Assembly: GCA_009923795.1 (NCBI GenBank)
Contig: RFSU01000012.1
Location: forward strand, 1 to 24,295
From: Sphingomonadaceae bacterium
GTDB taxonomy: Bacteria > Pseudomonadota > Alphaproteobacteria > Sphingomonadales > Sphingomonadaceae
Reading direction: 5' to 3'
Length of the DNA stretch: 24,295 nucleotides
Each line of letters opens with the position of its first letter. Within the stretch, counting starts at the first letter, position 1. The translations under genes were made by a program, and so were the position numbers. This document shows positions 8,161-16,461 of the stretch, in pieces. The notes below the pieces were generated by a model. The model was given only the letters and a program-made list of their open reading frames with translations. It was not told the DNA's origin and searched no databases.

Positions 8161-8665
8161 GTGCGACTGGCCCCATGCTGAACAAACCCGTCCGGTAATT
8201 GAGAAGGATGTTGACGTGGGTCAGCCCAGGGCCAGCTGGCACGCGCGCCACGGAAGCGCGCGGCTTGGACAATTTGAGCTTTGGATTGCCGGGAAATCCC
8301 ACCCCATCGGTCGACAGATTGAACTTCCTGTTGTTGTTGCGGTCATGCAACAACAAGACACTATAAGTGCCCGCTGCAGGAACACGAATGCACAAGATGT
8401 TATTCTTTCGGCCTTTGACGGGTTGGACCACCCTTCGAAAGGTCTTTCCAGCGTTAAGCAGGACATTGTCGTCGGCCAGAAAGTCCTGATCATTGGAAGG
8501 ATAGACTTCCAACTTCAAACTTCCCTGAAGGTCTTTAAGGCCCTCGGCAGATACTATGAGCGCAGGTCCTGGTTCATTCGGTCGGCATCTGCCTTCGGCG
8601 ATGCCCAAATTAGGGTTTGATGACAGATACGTCCCAACTGCCGCGGCAAGATATATATGAAGCAT
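8147..8665 (-). CDS. DUF2141 domain protein, probably exported
   Basis: The 172-residue protein matches the DUF2141 beta-sandwich family, chiefly through VPAAGTYSVLLLHDRNNNRKFNLSTDGVGFPGNP at about 95-128, where the HDRN..G.D..G.P pattern is the family core. Members are usually exported and their function is unknown. The N-terminus has a short hydrophobic segment (IYLAAAVGTYL) without an obvious positive n-region, so the signal peptide is weak. Start and stop are both coupled to neighbours: the ATG overlaps the upstream gene's TGA by one base, and the 3' end overlaps the glycosyltransferase by 14. A periplasmic role linked to glycan or lipid modification is inference from context. Confidence 0.8.
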   Translation of the reverse strand: MLHIYLAAAVGTYLSSNPNLGIAEGRCRPNEPGPALIVSAEGLKDLQGSLKLEVYPSNDQDFLADDNVLLNAGKTFRRVVQPVKGRKNNILCIRVPAAGTYSVLLLHDRNNNRKFNLSTDGVGFPGNPKLKLSKPRASVARVPAGPGLTHVNILLNYRTGLFSMGPVAHESR

Positions 8666-9597
8666 CAGCTATTTACTCCACGAGGCGACTTTAAACCTGC
8701 GAGCGTCAGAACGGTCCCGATGACGATGTGAGCGATGAGGGTTAGGAGCGCGACTTTGGAGATTGCAATGACGATTAATTGATCAGATCCAAATAGAAAC
8801 ACGCCAAGCGCCGCAAAGATAATGTCTTTATTTGGCAAGGCCGGGAGACGAGAGATCAATAACCTGAAGACGGCAAGTAGAAGTATCCACATCGTAGCCA
8901 CTTCGGGAAGCAGGCGTGACCAAGCGCCAGCCAGGAAAACCAAGCCGATAAAAATGCGTGCGAATTGTATTTGGCTAATCCACCAAAGACTTTTGCTTGG
9001 CAGCGAAAAAATCTTCTGACGCAGGCTGAAAACAACGAGCGAGCTTAACAATATAACACCGACGGAAATGGCAATAGGTTCGGCACCAGGCCCTAAATTT
9101 GCCTTGCTAATATATGGCCACGCCAGCCCAAGCATGCCCAAGGTTGCCACATTGCCTGTCATGGCAGACAAAATGGATACATCTTTGATGGTACCATAAG
9201 GGGCTGCGGCCATCATCGTTCGCTCGCGCGCCCAAAGATAAAGCTGGGCTTCACCAAGATAACCAAGAACCACTTCATTCGTGACCTGCTTTTTCAGCAG
9301 CGGCACCATGCCCAAAAGTGGCAAGCCCCAAAGTCGTCGATAGATAATCCATTCGCTGATCGGCGTCGCAAGATAGCTGCCAATAAGGCATATCCAGAAG
9401 ATTGGATCACTTGGAATATCAAGAAGCTCTTCTGGTCGAACATCCATGATCTTCTGAGTAATTGCGACGATCAGAATGGCGGAAAAACTCAGCTCAAGCC
9501 AATGCCAGAGTTTGCCAAGGGGAGGGCCGCCAACATTCACGATCTCTGGGCCATTCAGGCCCATCTGTCCCAGGTCTAAGTGTTGTTCTTTTCTCAT
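8665..9597 (-). CDS. Multi-pass membrane protein of unknown function
   Basis: The 310-residue protein has about seven or eight hydrophobic segments: roughly 30-48, 64-86, 140-160, 176-192, 211-226, 232-248, 258-278 and 280-301. A more polar region at 93-138 contains NEVVLGYLGEAQLYLWARER. I do not recognise the family with certainty. The layout is loosely reminiscent of the flippase-like/LPG-synthase transmembrane group, which moves lipid-linked molecules across the inner membrane, but no decisive motif supports this. Its ATG overlaps the deacetylase stop by four bases (ATGA), and its TGA overlaps the DUF2141 start by one. It is therefore an integral member of the cassette and a candidate translocator for its product. 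Confidence 0.72.
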   Translation of the reverse strand: MRKEQHLDLGQMGLNGPEIVNVGGPPLGKLWHWLELSFSAILIVAITQKIMDVRPEELLDIPSDPIFWICLIGSYLATPISEWIIYRRLWGLPLLGMVPLLKKQVTNEVVLGYLGEAQLYLWARERTMMAAAPYGTIKDVSILSAMTGNVATLGMLGLAWPYISKANLGPGAEPIAISVGVILLSSLVVFSLRQKIFSLPSKSLWWISQIQFARIFIGLVFLAGAWSRLLPEVATMWILLLAVFRLLISRLPALPNKDIIFAALGVFLFGSDQLIVIAISKVALLTLIAHIVIGTVLTLAGLKSPRGVNS

Positions 9598-10391
9598 GCG
9601 TGTTCGTTCTGATTAGCGTTATGTTTAAGGCAACTCACTTTTTGCACGGGGGAAGAGGGACTACCTAATTCACCATAATGCCCCGGAATGCGGCTCGTTT
9701 TAAGGATCTCAATTGTTTGACTTATGCTCGCCATCACGCTCGGGTTTGTGCAGTCGGAAGGGTGAACAGCCAGCCGCACGGCTGAAAATGCTCCCAGTGT
9801 ATGGCGTGCGACAGCGGCAAAGGCTTTGGACGATTGCGCTCTAATCCAGGTTCGGGTTGCCCACGAAATCACCGGACTTGATGAGAGAGTTTGGCCTGTT
9901 AAGGGATCCCATATGCGAAAATGGTCTTCGGCTATGCGGATGCCGCTGTTTTGCAACGCCCTTTTTGCTGGTGCACCATAAAGCCAGGCGGGTGCTACAA
10001 ATCCCGCAATTGGTCTTCCAATGATGTCTTCGACAAGCGAACGGCCATCCACGATCCTTTGGTATGCGGTTTCCTCATCCAAACCAAGAAACTCGCCTTC
10101 TCTATTTGTGAAGTGCCGCGCCTTCAGGTCGTTTAGCCAGCCGTGTTGATAACTATCTTTGTGGAACCAGCCGTGCACAAACATCTCCACACCCTCATTC
10201 GCCCAATGGCGCAGCTGAACTTGAAACTGCTTATCCTCAGATATAGGTGCGCGCCCCCAATGATTAGGAACCACCAGCATTGCCAAGCAGCTCGAATTAA
10301 GACTGCGGCGCAAAGTGTCAGCGATGAGCGCTGCCTCCCGACAGAATAGGGGGCCAACGTCATGAATTGAGGCAAGCATCACGCGCCGCAA
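9594..10391 (-). CDS. Polysaccharide deacetylase / DUF2334-like protein
   Basis: The 265-residue protein resembles the NodB-like carbohydrate esterase fold. SIHDVGP at 8-14 supplies the catalytic-type aspartate D11. FVHGWFH at 71-77 gives a histidine pair (H73, H77) like the HxxxH metal motif, and GFVAPAWLYG at 130-139 corresponds to the RxPxG/Y-like motif 3 region. HPSD at 210-213 provides the late histidine. Such enzymes remove N- or O-acetyl groups from sugars; the substrate is unknown. No signal peptide is seen, so action on a cytoplasmic intermediate is likely. It heads the cassette. The start could be TTG 10391 (MRRVMLASIHD) or ATG 10379; both keep the SIHDVGP motif. Confidence 0.78.
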   Translation of the reverse strand: MRRVMLASIHDVGPLFCREAALIADTLRRSLNSSCLAMLVVPNHWGRAPISEDKQFQVQLRHWANEGVEMFVHGWFHKDSYQHGWLNDLKARHFTNREGEFLGLDEETAYQRIVDGRSLVEDIIGRPIAGFVAPAWLYGAPAKRALQNSGIRIAEDHFRIWDPLTGQTLSSSPVISWATRTWIRAQSSKAFAAVARHTLGAFSAVRLAVHPSDCTNPSVMASISQTIEILKTSRIPGHYGELGSPSSPVQKVSCLKHNANQNEHA

Positions 10392-10525
10392 AAATTATTC
10401 CCAATCATATAAGAGTCATCTTTAAAGTTTCTTATGGCTTGAATGTTTCATTGCGCAGTCACGAAAATGACTACGCTGTGACAAATCGTGAATTTAGTCG
10501 CAAATGCGTCGGAATCGGCCTTATG

Positions 10526-10657
10526 ATGTCGGTGGTCCAATATGCAGCGACATTGGCCAGTTGGTTCAGCGTTGAAGCGTCAGATCTTTCGAACGTTTCG
10601 CCCAACATCTCAAACTACTTAGGTTCTCCCTTGGGCACGGATGTGGGTCTTATCTAG
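10526..10657 (+). pseudogene. Remnant of a second DUF1501 gene (3' end only)
   Basis: This 132-bp stretch encodes 43 residues matching the C-terminus of the intact DUF1501 protein at 35 of 43 positions (for example QYAATLASWF and SPNISNYLGSPLGT) and ends in TAG. Alignment to 6704-6835 is gap-free. Homology may continue weakly back to about 10508 with a small deletion, then ends. No DUF1501 core motifs, signal peptide or DUF1800 partner precede it; the 5' side is the divergent deacetylase gene. It is probably the tail of a paralogue lost when the cassette arrived or the locus was rearranged. Its stop overlaps the tail of the GST-like gene on the other strand. Confidence 0.85.
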
Positions 10658-11385
10658 ACCGCATCCTCTTCTCCAGTTTTACTCGGATAGAAATGATCGC
10701 GAAAGCGATCAACAAATGCGGCGAGCTGCGGTTGCTCTGCAATCATCGCCTTCATTGGGCTGGTGAAAGCCGGATAGCGGATATTGGCAAGCAAGCTGAA
10801 CACGGTGGCATCTGCCAAAGAGGGGGCTGATCCGAAAAACCAGTGTCGATCGCCGAGAATGGCGGCCAATGCGCCAATGTCTCGCCGGGCGATTGCTTCA
10901 ATTTCGCGTTCGCTGTGAAGGCCTAGACCATGGCCTTTCAGCTGTTGTCGCACACCACGTCGCGCCATTGGGGCGATGATTGCGCGGATGGGTGCCGGAA
11001 TGCGTCCCAGCACCGACCCCTTTAGAATTGGCCAATTCTCATCGCGAACCCAGCGATCATAGACCATCGCCCAATAGAGATTTTCTTCCACCAATCGCTG
11101 CATGGCAACGGCTTGCCCCCGTTCCGCCGGCGTGAGGTGCGCATTTGGGTCTACGCCAAATTTTTCAATGAGATACTCAATGATAAAGCTGGAGTCGCCG
11201 ATCTTGCGTTGTTCATGCTCGATCCAAGGCGCCTTCTTCTTTGGCCCGGCAAAGGGTGCAGCCACTGTAACGGATAGGTGCGGGATGTCCGCTATCCGCA
11301 AAAAGGCATCCAGTTTCAGGCAAAAGGGGCTGACCGAAACCAGCCCTCAATCTCCAGGCAGATGATAGGCGGTGAGTTCGGTCAT
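10654..11385 (-). pseudogene. FAX/GST-like gene interrupted by TGA at codon 13
   Basis: The frame from ATG 11385 reads MTELTAYHLPGD, then TGA (11349-11347), then GLVSVSPFCLKLDAFLRIAD and on to 10654, 243 sense-frame codons in all. The start has a good ribosome binding site, AAGGA, 7 bases before the ATG. The body matches the failed-axon-connections branch of glutathione S-transferases: a thioredoxin-like N-terminal SPFC motif, the DSSFIIEYLIEKFG strand-helix, a LYWAMVYDRW segment and a C-terminal helical domain with GSAPSLADATVFSLLANI. The TGA probably replaces TGG (Trp). If not a sequencing error, the thioredoxin strand is lost or translation restarts downstream, for example at TTG 11301. 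The 3' end overlaps the DUF1501 remnant by four bases. Confidence 0.78.
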
Positions 11386-11506
11386 GACTGCGTCCTTCGA
11401 TTGCCAAACTTATGAGTCGGTCTGGACGATTGCACTGGCAATGAGAAGGCGCAATTCACCTTGCAAGTGAGGGTGTTTCGCGGCCTGGGGTGGTCATGTT
11501 CAATGA

Positions 11507-12418
11507 TCAGATGCCACCCGAACCATGCCGCGCGCCCTTACGCAAGGCTGCGATATGTTCAGGGCCAATCCCGCAACAGCCGCCCAGAATGGACGCACCC
11601 GCAGCGTGCCAGGCGGCGGCGAAGCGGCCATAGCCTTCCGGCGTTAGATCCTCGCGGATCGGGCAGAGGGCGGAATTGGCCTCGGCGTCTGCGGCCATGG
11701 GCGGAAAGGCATTGGCATAGACGCCGATGCGGATTGAGCTCTGCGCCCCGATCTGCGCCCGTGCGGAGTGCACGGCGGCCTCCATCACTTCGGGCTGGCT
11801 GCAATTGAAGAGCAGGGCAGCAGCGCCCACCTCTTGAGCAAAGCGGGCTGCTTCGGTCACGCTTTCGCCGGAGCGAAGGACTGGGTCGTCCGATGCAGCT
11901 TCGTCATCCAGCGTGAAAGAAAGCCATAATGCTTTATTCGTCGGGGCGGTGAGCGTGGCGCAAAGGCGAGCCTCGACCAGCGAGGAGAGTGTTTCGGCAA
12001 GCCAATGGTCTATATTTGGAGCAAGTGCGCCGATCAGGACTTCAAGCACTGGGCGTGCGCGATCGAGGTCGACAAGATCCGGGCGGTAGGAGCCGCACAC
12101 TGGAGGCAGCGAGCCAGCGACGCGAACAGCATGCGGCGACGCATCTGCAACCTCGCGGGCTAACCGCCCCGCGAGCGCAGCGAGCCTATCCCCTTCGGCG
12201 GCAAAGCGTTCCGCGCCGATATGAAAGGGCACAAGGGCATAGGAATTGGTGGTTATGACGTCCGCCCCGGCCTCGACATAGGCACGGTGGACCGCGCTGA
12301 CGAACTGCGGCCCTTCGATCAGCGCCAGCGCCGACCATTCGGGCTGACGAAAGGGTGCGCCGCTGCGGGCAAGCTCACGGCCAGTGCCGCCATCTAGTAT
12401 CAGAAGATTGTTGGTCAT
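11507..12418 (-). CDS. Homocysteine S-methyltransferase family protein
   Basis: The 303-residue protein is a single-domain zinc-dependent methyltransferase of the Pfam S-methyl_trans group. It opens with LILDGGTGRELAR, typical of the family, and has VITTNSYA at about 54-61. The zinc-binding cysteines are present: C206 in FNCSQPE and C281-C282 in GGCCGIGPEHI. Members move a methyl group from S-methylmethionine or a similar donor to homocysteine, giving methionine; some use other selenium or sulfur acceptors, so the donor is not certain. Its length matches stand-alone MmuM/YagD-type enzymes, not the large MetH. It lies 121 bases upstream of the GST-like pseudogene on the same strand. The Shine-Dalgarno before ATG 12418 is weak. 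Confidence 0.87.
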   Translation of the reverse strand: MTNNLLILDGGTGRELARSGAPFRQPEWSALALIEGPQFVSAVHRAYVEAGADVITTNSYALVPFHIGAERFAAEGDRLAALAGRLAREVADASPHAVRVAGSLPPVCGSYRPDLVDLDRARPVLEVLIGALAPNIDHWLAETLSSLVEARLCATLTAPTNKALWLSFTLDDEAASDDPVLRSGESVTEAARFAQEVGAAALLFNCSQPEVMEAAVHSARAQIGAQSSIRIGVYANAFPPMAADAEANSALCPIREDLTPEGYGRFAAAWHAAGASILGGCCGIGPEHIAALRKGARHGSGGI

Positions 12419-12556
12419 GGTGAGGATTTGGCTCTTTTCGTAGTCCTCGTCAAAACATTAGCACATTCTCCGCCCTAGGGGCAGGGGGCCGGGAAAGCTT
12501 CGAGTGATCAAAGCCGCCGAGCTGTATATTTTTCAATTTATCTTTTAGTAGAAATT

Positions 12557-12632
<76 letters not shown>

Positions 12633-12703
12633 ACTTCGCGAGAAAACATCGACTAAAAGGCGGGTTTTCGACTGCGAGGACGGGCCATTAGCAGCGCCCC
12701 TTT

Positions 12704-12717
12704 GGCATTGCAATGCC
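12704..12717. repeat. Perfect 14-bp palindrome downstream of rodA
   Basis: GGCATTGCAATGCC is its own reverse complement and lies 15 bases past the rodA stop, before tRNA-Lys. As RNA it could form a 5-bp stem with a 4-base loop, but no T run follows on the minus strand, so a terminator role is weak. It may be a protein site or chance. Confidence 0.35.
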
Positions 12718-12731
12718 CAATTCAGAATCGC

Positions 12732-13838
12732 TTATAGGCTGCCACGGATGCGGCTGTTGCGATCGATGGACATCATGATGCCAAGGCAGAGCATGACCGT
12801 AAGCATTGCTGTTCCGCCATGCGAGACAAGGGGGAGTGGGATGCCCACAACCGGGGCCAGCCCCATGACCATCAGCAAGTTAATGGTCACATAGTAAAAA
12901 ATGGTCATAGACAGCCCTGCTGCGGTCAGTTTCCCAAAACGGGTTGTTGCGCGATTGGCGACGTTTAAGCCCCATCGACCGACAAGAACAAAAGCGACAA
13001 TAACCGCCAGCCCGCCAAGTAAGCCCCATTCTTCGGCCATAGTGGCAAAGACGAAATCGGTGTGCCCTTCCGGGAGGTAATCGAGATGGCTTTGCGTGCC
13101 GTTCAAAAAACCTTTGCCGAACAGGCCACCTGAGCCGATTGCAATCTTCGATTGGGTGATATGATAGCCCGCGCCCAGCGCATCTTCTTCCGGATTGAGA
13201 AAAATGAGAACGCGTTTCTTTTGATAGTCATGCAGCATGCTGAAGATAATCGGCAGGACGGATGCAAAGGCGATCCCTGATCCCACGAATAGACGTAAGG
13301 GCACTCCCGCTAGGAACATGACTGTCACGCCGCCCACCGCAATCATGGTGGCAGTTCCAAGGTCTGGTTGCAGCATAACAAGGGCAAAGGGCAGTCCCGC
13401 CAAAACCAGCATGGGCCAGATTCCCGTCCACGTTCTGAGCGCGCTTCCCGGTAAGCGCGCATAATAGCGGGCCGTTGCCAGAACGATGACCAGTTTCATA
13501 AGTTCCGATGGTTGTAAGCGGATAAAGCCCAGATCAAGCCAGCGTTGGCTGCCGCCGCTGATTGCGCCCAAAAGCTCAACGCCGATAAGCAGCAGAAGAA
13601 CCATGACATAGCCCGGAAAGGCCAATTGAGCATACCAGCTTTCCGGAATGCGGGACATGGCAATTGCCAGCATTAGGAAAATGCCAAAGCGAATGGCGTG
13701 GCTTGCTGCCCAGGGGGTCAAGCTTCCACCCGCCGCTGAATAGAGAATAACGGCGCCAAAGCCGCCAAGTGCAACGAGCAAGAGTAGCAAGGACCAAGGC
13801 AATTGCCGAAGGGGGGTGGGGATAATGCCATCCGTCAT
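12732..13838 (-). CDS. rodA: Peptidoglycan glycosyltransferase RodA
   Basis: The 368-residue SEDS-family membrane protein polymerises lipid II glycan strands during lateral wall growth, working with PBP2. Family motifs are in place: GSQRWLDLGFIRLQPSEL at 96-113, LQPDLGTA at 156-163, and the EGHTDFVFATMAEEWG block, whose aspartate D261 corresponds to the essential SEDS Asp. PLPLVSHGGTAML follows at 334-346. About ten hydrophobic segments span the protein. The ATG overlaps the mrdA stop by four bases (ATGA). It is the last gene of the mre operon. Confidence 0.96.
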   Translation of the reverse strand: MTDGIIPTPLRQLPWSLLLLLVALGGFGAVILYSAAGGSLTPWAASHAIRFGIFLMLAIAMSRIPESWYAQLAFPGYVMVLLLLIGVELLGAISGGSQRWLDLGFIRLQPSELMKLVIVLATARYYARLPGSALRTWTGIWPMLVLAGLPFALVMLQPDLGTATMIAVGGVTVMFLAGVPLRLFVGSGIAFASVLPIIFSMLHDYQKKRVLIFLNPEEDALGAGYHITQSKIAIGSGGLFGKGFLNGTQSHLDYLPEGHTDFVFATMAEEWGLLGGLAVIVAFVLVGRWGLNVANRATTRFGKLTAAGLSMTIFYYVTINLLMVMGLAPVVGIPLPLVSHGGTAMLTVMLCLGIMMSIDRNSRIRGSL

Positions 13839-15949
13839 GACGGGTCCCCTGATCGCGGTGCTGTTGAGGGCGCAACAGGGGGGCTTGCCGGATGTTGGAC
13901 CGCACCCGAATGCGGTGGCGTGCTTGCCGTTTCGGGTTCCGGCGTCGCTATTGCCTCTGGATTGACGGGGGTCATGGTCTGAGGATCGGGTTCGCTGGAT
14001 TGACGAATTTCGGAATCATCTACGCTTCCTTGAGCGGTTTCATCTGCGCGGGATTTGCGCGCGTCGGCCGATTTCCATGCAGCAGCCTTGCGCGCCATGC
14101 GGCTATTTACATCGCCGCCCCAATTGGATTCCAAGGCCGTTAGTTCTGCCATCGCTTGTTCGGGATTGAACATATAGGTCATCAGGCTTTTGGCGACCGG
14201 CGCGGCGGCCCGTGCGCCGCCCATGCCATGTTCAATGACGACAGCACCTGCATATTTCGGAGCATCGGCAGGCGCAAAAAACACAAACAAGCCGTGGTCC
14301 TTGTATTTCCAGGCGCCGGTTTGGCCGCGTTGCGCGCCGGATATCTTGCGCACTTGCGCCGTGCCCGTTTTACCAGCCATGCGGATTCCGGGAAGCGGAA
14401 GTCGGCTGGCCACGGCCGTTCCCTCCCCATTGACGACCAGATCCATACCTTCGCGCACAATGGCGAGATGCTCTGGCGGGATGGTGAGGGGCCTGATGGG
14501 TTTCTGCTCACCTTGGATCAGAAATGGGTCAAGATGCTTTCCCGATGCAATGCGGGCGGCCAAAACGGCAAGCTGGAGTGGGCTTGCCTGAACATAGCCT
14601 TGGCCAATGGTGGCGTTGAGTGTATCGCTTTGCGACCAAGCCTTGTCGTATTTACAGGCTTTCCAAGCACTATCTGGGACTGTTCCATAGCGTTGGGATG
14701 GCATAGGTAAGGCAAATTCCTGACCCAGCCCCAACTCGCGGGCAATGGGCGCAATCCGATCATAGCCAATGCGCCGCCCCATTGCATAAAAATAGGTGTT
14801 GCAGCTTTTCATAATGGCGCTGCGCATCGTCATGGGGCCATGCCGGCTGAGGCAGCGGAATGTTCGATTGCCCAGCCTGTATCCCCCATTGCAGACAACA
14901 ACTTCTTCTGGATCAACGCCATGATGCAACAGGGCGAGAGCTGCTGCGGGTTTTACCGTTGATCCCGGTGGGTAAAGGCCCTGCATGGCCTTATTGAGCA
15001 TCGGGATATGGTCGTCTTCTTGCAACATCTTCCATTCAAGACGCCCAATGCCATCTGAAAAACTGTTGGGATCAAACGCCGGCATAGAGGCTAAGGCCAA
15101 TATACCCCCCGTTGCACAATCCAGCACGACAGCAGATCCGGATTCCAACCCCAGTCTGCGTCCTGCAAAATCCTGCAATCCCGCATCGACCGTCAACCGG
15201 ACGGGCTTGCCCGGCATATCTGGCCGTGTTGCAAGGTCGCGGACAAGTTTGCCCCGCGCAGTCACTTCGGTGCGCTTGGCACCCGGAGAGCCTCGAAGGA
15301 GGGACTCCTGTGTCTTTTCGAGGCCGGCCTTTCCAATTTTGAAACCGGGCGTGATCAGCAGCGGATCTCGACTGGCCTCATAATCCTTCGCAGAGGCCGC
15401 GCCGACATAGCCAATCAAATGGGCCACGCTGGCGCCAGCAGGGTAAAAACGGGTGAAATATTCGCTCGGGGCAACGCCCGGCATGTCCGGAGTGCGAAGG
15501 CTGACCGCTGCGAAAGTTTCCCAATCGATATTCTCTGCGACAGGGACAGGTTGAAACCCTGCTGCCGTTTTAAGGTCTGCCTGAATGCGCGCGACATCAT
15601 CTGGCGCAAGTTGCATGATCGCGCTGAGTTGCCCAATCACCCCGTCTTTATCGATTAAGCGATCGGGAATGAGGTCAACACGAAATGCGGTTTTGTTGAG
15701 AGCTATGGGCTTTCCCTTGCGGTCAACAATCCACCCACGGCGTGGCGGCAGAATTTGAAGATTTACCCGGTTGCTTTCCGCAAGCAGGGCGTATTTTTCA
15801 TTATCAGCAATGGCGAGCCAAGCCATGCGGCCAGCCAATAAGGTGCCGATGCCAATCTGTGTTGCGCCAAGGAAGAAGAGGCGGCGAGAAAAGGTAAAAC
15901 CCTGCTGTGCTTCAGTCATCTGACCCTTTTTGCCAAACGGGTTTGTCAT
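13835..15949 (-). CDS. mrdA: Penicillin-binding protein 2 (transpeptidase)
   Basis: This 704-residue class B PBP cross-links peptidoglycan for cell elongation. It has one N-terminal membrane segment (about 24-44), the PBP dimerisation domain with LPPRRGWIVDRKGKPIA, and a full transpeptidase domain. S330-K333 is in GSTVK, SCN is at 382-384, and KTGTA starts at K527. The chosen start is ATG 15949, overlapping the mreD TGA as ATGA with AGGTGG just upstream; a GTG three codons earlier is less well supported. After residue about 600 comes a roughly 100-residue tail rich in Pro, Ala, Ser, Thr and acidic residues, longer than in E. coli PBP2 (633 residues), probably disordered and periplasmic. Confidence 0.96.
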   Translation of the reverse strand: MTNPFGKKGQMTEAQQGFTFSRRLFFLGATQIGIGTLLAGRMAWLAIADNEKYALLAESNRVNLQILPPRRGWIVDRKGKPIALNKTAFRVDLIPDRLIDKDGVIGQLSAIMQLAPDDVARIQADLKTAAGFQPVPVAENIDWETFAAVSLRTPDMPGVAPSEYFTRFYPAGASVAHLIGYVGAASAKDYEASRDPLLITPGFKIGKAGLEKTQESLLRGSPGAKRTEVTARGKLVRDLATRPDMPGKPVRLTVDAGLQDFAGRRLGLESGSAVVLDCATGGILALASMPAFDPNSFSDGIGRLEWKMLQEDDHIPMLNKAMQGLYPPGSTVKPAAALALLHHGVDPEEVVVCNGGYRLGNRTFRCLSRHGPMTMRSAIMKSCNTYFYAMGRRIGYDRIAPIARELGLGQEFALPMPSQRYGTVPDSAWKACKYDKAWSQSDTLNATIGQGYVQASPLQLAVLAARIASGKHLDPFLIQGEQKPIRPLTIPPEHLAIVREGMDLVVNGEGTAVASRLPLPGIRMAGKTGTAQVRKISGAQRGQTGAWKYKDHGLFVFFAPADAPKYAGAVVIEHGMGGARAAAPVAKSLMTYMFNPEQAMAELTALESNWGGDVNSRMARKAAAWKSADARKSRADETAQGSVDDSEIRQSSEPDPQTMTPVNPEAIATPEPETASTPPHSGAVQHPASPPVAPSTAPRSGDPS

Positions 15950-16461
15950 AACGACCACCTAAGTTGGTCTAGTCCACCGCATATTCGCACAATCAAAGGA
16001 AAAAAGAGAAGTGAAACAATAATTTGCGGAATGATGTAAAGAGCGCTCGTTTGCCCGCCCGACATGTTGGCAACTGCCAACCCGCCCAGCAGAGCCAAGA
16101 TGATGAGAAGCGAAGCAATCACCCAATCTTGTCGATAATCGCGCCACATAATCCAACGGTCACACAGGCCAAGCGCCAGCAAGGCCAAGGTCCAGAGCAG
16201 CATGGACGACCCCAGTGGCTGTCCGCTCAATAGATCATCAAAAAAGCCAAGCGGTAAGGCGGCCCATGCGGACCAGATATCCCGGACGAGCAAGCGCCAC
16301 CCCAGCAGCAGCAAAAAGCCAAAGGGGGGGAGGAGCGGATAAAGCGTAACATGAGGCAAAACAGATGTCAGAGAACCAAGCAAGACCGATAAGGCGGGAA
16401 TGGCCAGAACGGCCCAATGCTGCTCACCCTTATTCAGTCGGGGGGCGTAGCCGCGTGCCAT
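15946..16461 (-). CDS. mreD: Rod shape-determining protein MreD
   Basis: The 171-residue inner-membrane protein has about five or six hydrophobic segments and the MreD signature ALPLGFFDDLLSGQPLGSS at about 68-86. It bridges MreC and the RodA-PBP2 synthase within the elongasome. Its ATG overlaps the mreC TAA by one base (TAATG), and a consensus GGAGG lies 7 bases upstream inside mreC. Its own TGA overlaps the mrdA ATG. MreD sequences vary widely, so position in the operon is a main support. Confidence 0.93.
   Translation of the reverse strand: MARGYAPRLNKGEQHWAVLAIPALSVLLGSLTSVLPHVTLYPLLPPFGFLLLLGWRLLVRDIWSAWAALPLGFFDDLLSGQPLGSSMLLWTLALLALGLCDRWIMWRDYRQDWVIASLLIILALLGGLAVANMSGGQTSALYIIPQIIVSLLFFPLIVRICGGLDQLRWSL

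Noticed and set aside
6836..10525. Insertion sequence or integrase-borne island
   Set aside because: No transposase, integrase, tRNA target or short terminal inverted repeats were found; the only flanking repeat is the DUF1501 3' end.
10367..10657. 96-residue plus-strand ORF
   Set aside because: Only its last 43 codons resemble DUF1501. The first part overlaps the deacetylase start antisense and has no homology, so the ORF is a remnant in an open frame, not a gene.
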